The position numbers and the translations under genes are program-made. Under the pieces are notes generated by a model, which was given only the letters and a program-made list of their open reading frames with translations, searched no databases and was not told the DNA's origin. A stretch of DNA of 14,708 bases, from the NCBI GenBank assembly GCA_014376345.1, contig JACMRS010000330.1:1-14708 (forward strand), in the 5' to 3' direction. This DNA is from Bacteroidia bacterium. Lineage in GTDB: Bacteria > Bacteroidota > Bacteroidia > NS11-12g > UBA955. This document shows, one piece after another, positions 1-5,702 of the stretch; position 1 is the first letter of the stretch, and each line of letters begins with the position of its first letter.

Positions 1-1
1 A

Positions 2-358
2 AGTAAGGCTGAAATTATATTTAAGCCGCTTGCCGGTTCTTATAATGCGCCATTTTCTTTGCCTAAAAGATTGGTACTGTTTCAACCTGATCCTAACACA
101 GGACTGAATTATCTTATTCTTGATTATTTAAATAACACAGGTGAGTATGATGCAATAAACAATCAGTATAAATTTAACGTTACCAGGCATGTGCAGAATT
201 TATTTAATGATAAAATATTCAGAAATACAGATAATAACCTTGGTTTTTACCTTGCAATTCCTTCTGATTCTCCTTTAACTCCATCACGGATTGCTTTGGA
301 TACCCGAAAAGGAATAGCAGGTGGATTTGCATTGAAACTTTATTATACAAAACTCTAA
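2..358 (+). CDS. DUF4270-like (probable lipoprotein), C-terminal part
   Basis: This is the 3' end of a gene that begins before the window. The frame is open from base 2 with no stop, so the 118 visible residues are only the C-terminus. They contain a Pro-Lys-Arg-Leu strand, a 'GEYDAINNQYKFNVTRHVQNL' type segment (about residues 46-66), and an end in 'LKLYYTKL'. This pattern resembles the C-terminus of DUF4270 family proteins, which in Bacteroidota are usually lipoproteins of unknown role. A Leu codon (TTG) at 59 could be taken for a start, but the upstream residues continue the same fold-like pattern, so it is internal. The DAHP synthase gene follows after 8 nt, so the two are probably co-transcribed. 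No function can be assigned. Confidence 0.7.
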   Translation, partial: SKAEIIFKPLAGSYNAPFSLPKRLVLFQPDPNTGLNYLILDYLNNTGEYDAINNQYKFNVTRHVQNLFNDKIFRNTDNNLGFYLAIPSDSPLTPSRIALDTRKGIAGGFALKLYYTKL

Positions 359-366
359 CGCTTTAA

Positions 367-1230
367 ATGGACAATAACAGCCGCAAACCATACCAGCTGG
401 TAAGCAGGGAATGGAAAAAGGAAGATACCATCATCAAGGTAAAAAATTCAATAATCGGAGGCAACAATCTGTCAATAATTGCCGGTCCCTGTGCAATTGA
501 AAATGAAGATCAGATTTTCACAATTTGTGAGTTTCTTAACAAGCACAATATTAAGCTGTTAAGAGGTGGTGCTTACAAACCCAGAACATCTCCCTATTCA
601 TTTCAGGGATTGAAAAAAGAAGGTCTTATTTTAATGAAAAAAGCAGCTGATAAATTCGGGATGGCAGTTGTTACAGAAGTGATGGAAACCAATCTTGTAG
701 ATGAGGTTTACCAATATGCTGATATTTTTCAGGTAGGAACCAGAAATATGCAGAATTATCAGCTTTTAAGGGCTTTAAGCAAAACTGACAAGCCGGTTCT
801 TTTGAAACGCGGAATGAGTTCGACAATTGAAGAGTGGCTTTTGGCAGCAGAATATATTTTAGCAGGCGGAAATGAAAAAGTTATTTTATGCGAAAGAGGT
901 ATCCGTACCTACGAACCTGCTACCAGAAATACACTTGATATTTCCGCGGTACCTCTTGTAAAAGCATTGAGTCATTTACCTGTAATAGTAGACCCTAGTC
1001 AGGGTACCGGAATAAGAGAACTTGTAGCACCTATGAGCTATGCAGCCATAGCTGCAGGTGCTGATGGTGTGATGGTAGAAGTACATAATAATCCAAAAGA
1101 GGCACTTTCAGACGGACCTCAGTCATTGTATTTTGATCAGTTTGAAGCTATGCTTCCTGTGATTGGCAAGCTTGCAGAAATCAGCGGAAAACGTGTTGAT
1201 TTTGATTATAGTCGAGAAGTTATTTCATAA
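367..1230 (+). CDS. aroF: 3-deoxy-7-phosphoheptulonate (DAHP) synthase, type I-beta
   Basis: DAHP synthase condenses phosphoenolpyruvate with erythrose 4-phosphate, the first step of the shikimate pathway to aromatic amino acids; it acts in the cytosol. The 287-residue protein shows the family blocks in order: AGPCAIE (39-45), RGGAYKPRTSPYSFQG (66-81), GTRNMQNYQLL (124-134), KPVLLKRG (142-149), GNEKVILCERGIRTYEPATR (168-187) and DPSQGTG (209-215), then VEVHNNP (237-243) and LSDGPQSL (247-254). Expected metal ligands Cys42, Glu238 and Asp249 are present. The residue that is normally His in the DPSH block is Gln212. There is no fused chorismate mutase domain and the protein has the length of a catalytic core, so the usual fused regulatory domain is absent. 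It starts 8 nt after the DUF4270-like gene. The function call is firm; the effect of Gln212 is unknown. Confidence 0.93.
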   Translation: MDNNSRKPYQLVSREWKKEDTIIKVKNSIIGGNNLSIIAGPCAIENEDQIFTICEFLNKHNIKLLRGGAYKPRTSPYSFQGLKKEGLILMKKAADKFGMAVVTEVMETNLVDEVYQYADIFQVGTRNMQNYQLLRALSKTDKPVLLKRGMSSTIEEWLLAAEYILAGGNEKVILCERGIRTYEPATRNTLDISAVPLVKALSHLPVIVDPSQGTGIRELVAPMSYAAIAAGADGVMVEVHNNPKEALSDGPQSLYFDQFEAMLPVIGKLAEISGKRVDFDYSREVIS

Positions 1231-1243
1231 AGTTTAAAAAAAA

Positions 1244-1274
1244 TTTGACAAAGATAAAATTACGGTTATCTTTG
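1244..1274 (+). promoter_or_regulatory. Bacteroidota-type promoter of tRNA-Asp
   Basis: A TTTG -33 element (1244-1247, in context TTTGAC) and a TATCTTTG -7 element (1267-1274) are separated by 19 nt. Both match the Bacteroidota consensus TTTG / TAnnTTTG with normal spacing. Transcription would start about 1279-1282, 7-10 nt before the mature tRNA 5' end. This is the best-formed promoter in the window. Confidence 0.85.
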
Positions 1275-1288
1275 CACTCCCAATGAAC

Positions 1289-1362
1289 GGTGTGGTAGTT
1301 CAGCTGGTTAGAATACTGCCCTGTCACGGCAGGGGTCGCGGGTTCGAGTCCCGTCCACACCG
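1289..1362 (+). tRNA. tRNA-Asp (anticodon GTC)
   Basis: A complete cloverleaf can be folded by eye. The acceptor stem is GGTGTGG (1289-1295) with CCACACC (1355-1361). The D-arm is GTTC/GAAT. The anticodon stem is CTGCC/GGCAG around loop CTGTCAC, with anticodon GTC at 1323-1325. The variable loop is 5 nt, and the T-arm GCGGG/CCCGT closes loop TTCGAGT. The discriminator base is G1362, as expected for Asp. CCA is not encoded. A consensus promoter lies upstream and an intrinsic terminator directly downstream, so this is a monocistronic tRNA gene. Parts of it are repeated in degraded form downstream. Confidence 0.97.
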
Positions 1363-1368
1363 CTGAAG

Positions 1369-1399
1369 AGCTTCGGATAATCCGGAGCTTTTTTGTTTT
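1369..1399 (+). terminator. Intrinsic terminator of tRNA-Asp
   Basis: A 9-bp stem (AGCTTCGGA 1369-1377 with TCCGGAGCT 1381-1389, one G-T wobble) closes a TAA loop. It is followed by a T-tract (1389-1394 and 1396-1399). It begins 7 nt after the tRNA and matches a rho-independent terminator. Confidence 0.9.
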
Positions 1400-1430
1400 A
1401 AATATATTCTGTTCTTTAAAATTATTTTAC

Positions 1431-1476
1431 TTCAGCTGGTTAGAATACTGACCGGGTTCGAGTCCCGTCCAACCGC
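1431..1476 (+). pseudogene. Degraded tRNA-Asp copy 2 (anticodon arm deleted)
   Basis: Bases 1431-1450 repeat 1299-1318 of the intact tRNA exactly (D-arm and the first anticodon-stem bases). The sequence then jumps to the T-arm and the 3' acceptor strand (1453-1476, matching 1339-1363 with one base missing). About 20 bases, covering the rest of the anticodon arm and the variable loop, are absent. The 5' acceptor strand is also not recognisable, so this cannot be a working tRNA. It is followed by its own terminator-like hairpin. I read it as a decayed tandem duplicate. Confidence 0.85.
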
Positions 1477-1481
1477 AAAGA

Positions 1482-1514
1482 AGCTTTGGAATTTTCCAGA
1501 GCTTTTTTTGTTTT
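1482..1514 (+). terminator. Terminator-like hairpin behind tRNA copy 2
   Basis: AGCTTTGGA (1482-1490) pairs with TCCAGAGCT (1495-1503), followed by a 7-T run and then GTTTT. It is a duplicate of the terminator at 1369-1399. One C-G pair of that stem is a T-A pair here, so base-pairing has been kept although the sequence changed. It would still be expected to terminate transcripts passing from the tRNA. Confidence 0.75.
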
Positions 1515-1520
1515 ATTCAT

Positions 1521-1601
1521 AAGCTGTTTTGAATAATGGCCGGGTTCGAGTCCCGTCCACACCGCTGAAGAGCTTCGGATAATCCGGATCTTTTTTGTTT
1601 T
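1521..1601 (+). repeat. Degraded tRNA-Asp copy 3 plus terminator duplicate
   Basis: Bases 1541-1601 repeat 1339-1399 (T-arm, 3' acceptor strand, discriminator and terminator) at 60 of 61 positions by my reading. The one difference (T1589 for G1387) creates a C/T mismatch in the terminator stem. The 20 bases before it (1521-1540) resemble the D-arm of copy 2 and carry the same loss of the anticodon arm. The 3' half is thus nearly identical to the intact gene, while the 5' half is degraded like copy 2. The unit is a direct repeat of the tRNA 3' end at a distance of 202 bp. It could be a duplication product or a leftover attachment-site-like repeat. Confidence 0.8.
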
Positions 1602-1602
1602 G

Positions 1603-1755
1603 ATGCCTCATTATGTTTACATAATCTATTCTGTTTCTCACAATGTATACTACAAAGGAGAAACATCTGATCCTGAGCAACGACTTAGTGGTAATATATT
1701 TAACAAAACCCTCCAAAACCTCATTCAAAATTTACTATTAAGATCGGTTGATTAA
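1603..1755 (+). pseudogene. GIY-YIG nuclease-like remnant, truncated
   Basis: A 50-codon frame begins 2 nt after the T-tract of the third terminator copy. Its first 32 residues (MPHYVYIIYSVSHNVYYKGE, then TSDPEQRL) match the N-terminus of small GIY-YIG domain proteins: the VYI strand stands for GIY, YKG stands for YIG, and the Arg after the helix is kept. Such proteins usually have about 80-100 residues. Here the following His/Asn and Glu region is missing, and the tail (NKTLQNLIQNLLLRSVD) looks like only the extreme C-terminal helix, which suggests an internal deletion. There is no visible ribosome-binding site or promoter. I think it is a non-functional remnant. Expression as a micro-protein is possible but unsupported. 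Confidence 0.65.
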
Positions 1756-1783
1756 ATTATCATGCCTAAATTGCAGGCGGATT

Positions 1784-3994
1784 ATGAATCACCCATCCTC
1801 TCTTATAGCCGATCTTGCCCTGATTCTGGGTGCCGCTGCAGTAATTATTCTGCTATTTAAGTGGCTTAAGCAACCCGTTGTGCTTGGTTATATTATCGCA
1901 GGATTGCTCGTTGGTCCGAATTTTAAGCTTTTTCCAAGTATTATTGATGTGGCAAGTATCAGAATCTGGGCAGATATTGGCGTTATTTTTCTGCTTTTTG
2001 GTCTAGGACTTGAATTTAGTTTCAGGAAATTGGTGAAAGTTGGTGGAGTTGCTGTTTTAACTGCATTTACAGGTGTCGGATTGACAATGTTGCTTGGATT
2101 TGCAGTCGGAAAATTAATGGGATGGGCCAATATGGACTGTCTTTTTTTGGGCGGTATTCTCGCAATAGCTTCAACTACAATTATTATTCGTGCTTTTGAA
2201 GAACTCAATGTTAAAACACAGAAATTCACAAGTATTGTTATGGGTGTGCTTGTTGTAGAAGATCTGGTTGCTGTTGTGTTGATGGTGTTACTTTCAACCG
2301 TTGCAATCAGTAGGAAATTTCAAGGTGTTGAAATGCTGTTTTCTGTTCTGAAACTAATATTTTTTCTTGTGCTTTGGTTTGTTTCAGGTATTTTCTTCCT
2401 GCCAACCATTCTTAAAAAAATGAAAGGTTTAATGAATGATGAAACACTTCTGATTGTTTCTCTGGCATTGTGTTTTCTTATGGTAATACTGGCTACTAAA
2501 GCAGGATTTTCTGCACCGCTTGGTGCTTTTATAATGGGTTCGGTTTTAGCAGAAACAACAAAAGCAGAAAAAATAGAACACCTCGTCAGTTCTGTTAAAA
2601 ATCTGTTCGGGGCAATCTTTTTTGTATCTGTTGGTATGCTTATAGAGCCTGATATGCTATTCACCCATGCCGGTCCTATAATAGCAGGTACACTGGTTTT
2701 GTTGATCGGAAAGCCAATATTCGTCACTTTAGGGGCTTTGGCTACCGGACAGCCATTAAAAATATCTGTGCAAACCGGTATGAGTCTATCTCAAATTGGC
2801 GAATTTTCATTCATTATTGCAACTCTTGGTATCACACTCGATGTAACAAGTGATTATTTATATCCTGTAGCTGTTGCAGTTTCTGTGCTTACAACTTTTA
2901 CTACTCCTTTTATGATCAGGCTTTCAGAACCTGTTTATACTTTTCTGAACAAAGCATTACCCCCCAAATGGATTTCTTCAATAAACAATTATAGCCATGG
3001 AGCGGAAGATATTGTGGAAATTAGTGACTGGCGGAAATTAATCAGGTTTTATATCATTAATGTTCTGGTATTTTCTGTGGTTATAATCAGTATCATATTG
3101 TTAAGTATTAATTATTTCGATCCACTTATTTCAGGTTATAAATTGCATAAAATAATAACTCTGATACTTACGCTCGCCATGCTGGCGCCTTTTTTATGGG
3201 CTCTCGCATTCAGAAGAACCCAAAGGCAGGCTTATGCAAATGTGTGGACTCAGACTTCCCAAAGAGGACCGCTGATTGCATTGTTATTGTCAAGAGTTTT
3301 ACTTGCAATATTTTATCTTGGTTTCTTTTTTAACTTTTTGTTTTCAACCGGTATCGCTATTGTTGGTGTTATAATAAGCTGTGTGGTGCTTTCATTTTTT
3401 TATAATAGAATTAAAAGATTTTATGGAAAAATTGAAGTGAGATTTTTAATGAATCTGAACGGACGTGAACTTGATGATGGAAAAAATTATCAGGTTTTAA
3501 TTCCCTGGGATACCCACCCGGCAACATTCAATATCAGCGCTTCTTCTGATCTGGCAGGTAAAACACTGGAAGAACTTGGACTTAGGGAATTATTCGGCAT
3601 TAATATCGCTGTCATTCACAGGGGAGAAGCAATAATAAATGTGCCTTCAAGGTTAGAAAGACTTTTCCCGGGAGATGAAATTTCTGTAATTGGAACAGAT
3701 GAACAGCTTAAAAAACTTAAAATTAGTCTTGAGAAGTCGGTTCATGAAAATTTCAGACCGAAAAGAGAGGTGTCGCTACAACATTTTACGATTTCACAAA
3801 ATTCTAAATTGATCGGTAAAAACATTCGTGAATCTGATATCCGGAATCTTTCAAAAGGTCTGGTGGTAGGAATAGAAAGAAACGGTTTGAGAATTCTCAA
3901 CCCTGAATCAGGCTTTGTGTTTAATGTAAATGATAAGGTTTGGATTGTTGGAGATGAAAAAAGGATAAGGATTTTGAATAAAGAATCAAATTGA
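1784..3994 (+). CDS. CPA2 family cation:proton antiporter (Kef/NapA-like) with RCK-C domains
   Basis: This is an inner-membrane exchanger of K+ or Na+ for protons. The 736-residue protein has a Na+/H+ exchanger domain of about 12 membrane segments (residues 7-390), including GxxLGP-type 'AGLLVGP' (39-45), the ion-site acidic pair VVED (157-160), 'ATKAGFSAPLGAFIMG' (237-252) and 'GMSLSQIGEFSF' (332-343). A second hydrophobic block with roughly four membrane segments spans about 415-555. Two RCK-C (TrkA-C) domains follow at 581-664 and 665-736. The RCK-N nucleotide-binding domain of classical KefB/KefC is missing, so a glutathione-gated Kef role is not supported. I chose ATG 1784 over the TTG at 1748 because the hydrophobic start follows directly. 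A weak -7-like TAAATTG lies at 1767-1773. The gene converges on the DtxR-type gene with 9 nt between stop codons. Ion specificity cannot be read from the sequence. Confidence 0.88.
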   Translation: MNHPSSLIADLALILGAAAVIILLFKWLKQPVVLGYIIAGLLVGPNFKLFPSIIDVASIRIWADIGVIFLLFGLGLEFSFRKLVKVGGVAVLTAFTGVGLTMLLGFAVGKLMGWANMDCLFLGGILAIASTTIIIRAFEELNVKTQKFTSIVMGVLVVEDLVAVVLMVLLSTVAISRKFQGVEMLFSVLKLIFFLVLWFVSGIFFLPTILKKMKGLMNDETLLIVSLALCFLMVILATKAGFSAPLGAFIMGSVLAETTKAEKIEHLVSSVKNLFGAIFFVSVGMLIEPDMLFTHAGPIIAGTLVLLIGKPIFVTLGALATGQPLKISVQTGMSLSQIGEFSFIIATLGITLDVTSDYLYPVAVAVSVLTTFTTPFMIRLSEPVYTFLNKALPPKWISSINNYSHGAEDIVEISDWRKLIRFYIINVLVFSVVIISIILLSINYFDPLISGYKLHKIITLILTLAMLAPFLWALAFRRTQRQAYANVWTQTSQRGPLIALLLSRVLLAIFYLGFFFNFLFSTGIAIVGVIISCVVLSFFYNRIKRFYGKIEVRFLMNLNGRELDDGKNYQVLIPWDTHPATFNISASSDLAGKTLEELGLRELFGINIAVIHRGEAIINVPSRLERLFPGDEISVIGTDEQLKKLKISLEKSVHENFRPKREVSLQHFTISQNSKLIGKNIRESDIRNLSKGLVVGIERNGLRILNPESGFVFNVNDKVWIVGDEKRIRILNKESN

Positions 3995-4003
3995 AACGTT
4001 TAA

Positions 4004-4657
4004 TTATTTCAGTACCAGCAGTTTTTCACATACAACATGACTCAAAGTTTCGGAAGTACGCTTGCCATAACTAACAGTCATACTGCCATCAAATGACTCA
4101 ACAGAACGAATTTTTATTTTAACACCAAGACTTAAGTCGCGGCTGTTTAGAAATTTCAAAAATTCATTTGATGAATGAGTAATAGCAGCAAGCGTAATGG
4201 TTTCGGAAGCTATACAAGTGCTTAACTTCACATAATCCATCCCCTGAATTTTTCCATTTTTATCAGGTATCGGGGATCCATGCGGGTCAATTTTCGGAAA
4301 TCCCAGAAGTTTGTCCATCTTGTCAAATAATAGTGGAGACTGGATGTGTTCAACCTGCTCGGCAATTTCATGAACCTGTTCCCAGCCAAATCCCATTTTT
4401 TCAACCAAAAACATTTCAGTGAGCCTGTGTTTTCTTATAATTAATGCTGATTCTTTACGACCTAAATCTGTAAGTTTTAAAGGTTTGTAGCTTTCATAAT
4501 GAACAAGATTTTTTTCGGAAAGCTTTTTCATCATGCTGTTTACTGTCGGCATTTTGATCTCAAGGCTTTTACTCAGATCATTCACGCTAACTTCTCCTTT
4601 TTCATTCGCAAGATTGAATAACGCTTTCAAATAATTCTCTTCGACCAATGAGTTCAT
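4004..4657 (-). CDS. DtxR/MntR-family metal-dependent transcriptional regulator
   Basis: This is a DNA-binding repressor or activator that senses Mn2+ or Fe2+. The 217-residue protein has an N-terminal winged helix (about 3-68, with recognition-helix segment MPTVNSMMKKLSEK 36-49), a dimerisation/metal domain (70-140), and a C-terminal FeoA/SH3-like domain (about 160-217). Candidate metal ligands are His77, Glu81, His96, Glu100, Glu103 and His104. Glu100 stands where DtxR has Cys102, which resembles MntR more than DtxR. At the N-terminal site, Asn8 and Lys11 replace the Asp8 and Glu11 of Bacillus MntR, so that ligand pair is absent. Its usual partners (mntH, feoAB or an ABC metal transporter) are not adjacent. 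It could sense Mn or Fe; I cannot tell which. Confidence 0.9.
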   Translation of the reverse strand: MNSLVEENYLKALFNLANEKGEVSVNDLSKSLEIKMPTVNSMMKKLSEKNLVHYESYKPLKLTDLGRKESALIIRKHRLTEMFLVEKMGFGWEQVHEIAEQVEHIQSPLLFDKMDKLLGFPKIDPHGSPIPDKNGKIQGMDYVKLSTCIASETITLAAITHSSNEFLKFLNSRDLSLGVKIKIRSVESFDGSMTVSYGKRTSETLSHVVCEKLLVLK

Positions 4658-4661
4658 GAAG

Positions 4662-4669
4662 CAAATTTA
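4662..4669 (-). promoter_or_regulatory. -7 element (TAAATTTG) abutting the dtxR-like start
   Basis: A perfect TAnnTTTG match on the minus strand, only 4 nt before the ATG of the DtxR-family gene. A TCTG lies 19 nt upstream, one mismatch from the TTTG -33 consensus and at the normal spacing. Transcription would start at or within a few bases of the ATG, so the mRNA may be leaderless. Confidence 0.5.
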
Positions 4670-4719
4670 AATGAAATGACTATTAAATCAGATATTTAAA
4701 TTTTTTAAGGAAATACAAA

Positions 4720-4753
4720 TGCAAAAAAAAAGCCACCTTTCGGTAGCTTTTTT
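4720..4753 (-). terminator. Intrinsic terminator of the lipoprotein gene (possibly bidirectional)
   Basis: Bases 4731-4737 (AGCCACC) pair with 4742-4748 (GGTAGCT) around a TTTC loop, with one wobble pair. On the minus strand the stem is followed by a run of 9 T (4722-4730 read as A on plus). It starts about 20 nt past the lipoprotein stop. On the plus strand a T-run (4748-4753) also follows, so it could work both ways, but no plus-strand gene ends here. Confidence 0.85.
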
Positions 4754-4772
4754 ATATTGTTACTGGATAATA

Positions 4773-5558
4773 TTAGTTAGCCAATGGGATGTAGAATGAA
4801 TCACCAGATTTGTACGGGTAGCTATAGATAATAGCTTTAGTTTTAGTTTTGGTAGCACCTCTTTTCATGTTGATTTTCACCTTAGTACCTTTACCATTAA
4901 ATTGTTTAGCAGTCATTTCAGTGATCTTTTTAACATAGAACTGGTTGTCAAAACTCATGATGCTTGATGGAGTAGCACACTCATTAGCTTCAGCACAAAC
5001 TGTTACTGTTACATAATTTCTGAATTTCAACGGTGTGTTTTCCATATCATAAGTTTTAGAATAAACTTTGATTTTACCGCTTTTTTTCCATGTTTTAGCA
5101 ACTTCTTCAGTTGTTTTGTTTGGATCGTTTCTTACATCAACGTTAGTAGCTGTCATTTTGCTGCCAGATTTGTTAGTTGTAAAATAAGTAGTAGATTGAC
5201 CATCAAGTAATACGTAGCTAACCGGGTTAGTAACATAAGATTTTGGTGGAATAAAAGTAATACTTTCAGCAGCGCCGTTGAAATTGTATTTTCTGCCGCT
5301 TTCGATATAAGCTGATTTATACCAATTAACGTATAAAGGCTTATCAGTTTTGTTGTAAACAGTATAATTTAAAGTACCATTGCGATCCCATAAATCATAA
5401 GTGATACGAATTTGATCGTTTTCACTCACAATGTTTTTTGCTGCATCTTTGGTTCCCCCTACTGCTTCACACTCGATTAGCTTTACCCATGTGTTACACG
5501 AGCTTAAAGCTACTAATGCCATTGTAACGGCAACTAGTTTTGTTGTAATTTTTTTCAT
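4773..5558 (-). CDS. Lipoprotein of unknown function
   Basis: I do not recognise a family. The 261-residue protein begins with a lipoprotein signal peptide: Lys-rich start, hydrophobic core (LVAVTMALVA) and lipobox LSSC with Cys21, so it should be lipid-anchored in the envelope. The mature part is rich in Lys, Thr, Asn and Tyr and reads as alternating beta strands. It has four further Cys residues, two of them close together (CAEANEC, in the second half). I chose the ATG at 5558 rather than an upstream ATG at 5627: the signal peptide starts there, and a perfect -7 element at 5590-5597 lies between the two, so the upstream codons would not be transcribed. It has its own promoter and terminator and is therefore probably monocistronic. 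Confidence 0.75.
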   Translation of the reverse strand: MKKITTKLVAVTMALVALSSCNTWVKLIECEAVGGTKDAAKNIVSENDQIRITYDLWDRNGTLNYTVYNKTDKPLYVNWYKSAYIESGRKYNFNGAAESITFIPPKSYVTNPVSYVLLDGQSTTYFTTNKSGSKMTATNVDVRNDPNKTTEEVAKTWKKSGKIKVYSKTYDMENTPLKFRNYVTVTVCAEANECATPSSIMSFDNQFYVKKITEMTAKQFNGKGTKVKINMKRGATKTKTKAIIYSYPYKSGDSFYIPLAN

Positions 5559-5589
5559 GTTTTTATTTTTATTTAATTTTTTAATGCAG

Positions 5590-5597
5590 CAAATATA
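5590..5597 (-). promoter_or_regulatory. -7 element (TATATTTG) of the lipoprotein gene
   Basis: A perfect TAnnTTTG match on the minus strand, 31 nt upstream of ATG 5558. It predicts a transcription start near 5583-5585 and a short leader of about 25 nt. I see no convincing TTTG -33 element at normal spacing. It decides the start-codon choice for the lipoprotein gene. Confidence 0.6.
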
Positions 5598-5702
5598 TGC
5601 CATTACATTAAACTTCGGTAATAACACATTTGATGTATTTTAAAAAAAATGTTGTTTAAAGCTTAAAATGATTCTTAAAATCAATTTAAGGTGAAGAGAA
5701 GA

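Noticed and set aside
1431..1476. Copy 2 as a functional tRNA or an armless tRNA-like RNA
   Set aside because: It lacks the 5' acceptor strand as well as the anticodon arm, so no acceptor stem can form.
1513..1728. 71-codon minus-strand frame ending in GVDGTRTRPLF
   Set aside because: It reads across the GIY-YIG remnant and antisense through the tRNA-derived repeat. The GVDGTRTRP tail is the known artefact of translating the complement of a tRNA T-arm, so I do not call it a gene.
1748..1783. TTG at 1748 as start of the antiporter
   Set aside because: It overlaps the end of the GIY-YIG remnant frame and adds a non-hydrophobic Cys/Arg stretch; ATG 1784 gives a normal start.
1888..2727. Minus-strand frames of 113 and 135 codons inside the antiporter gene
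   Set aside because: They are shadows of the membrane protein's codons, rich in Pro, Ser and Ile, with no start signal or family resemblance.
5559..5627. N-terminal extension of the lipoprotein to ATG 5627
   Set aside because: It would put residues before the signal peptide, and the -7 element at 5590-5597 lies inside it.
5650..5690. AT-rich partial inverted repeat (CTTAAA/TTTAAG) after the secreted-protein gene
   Set aside because: The stem is only A-T rich and short, with no clear T-run in the right place, so I do not call a terminator.
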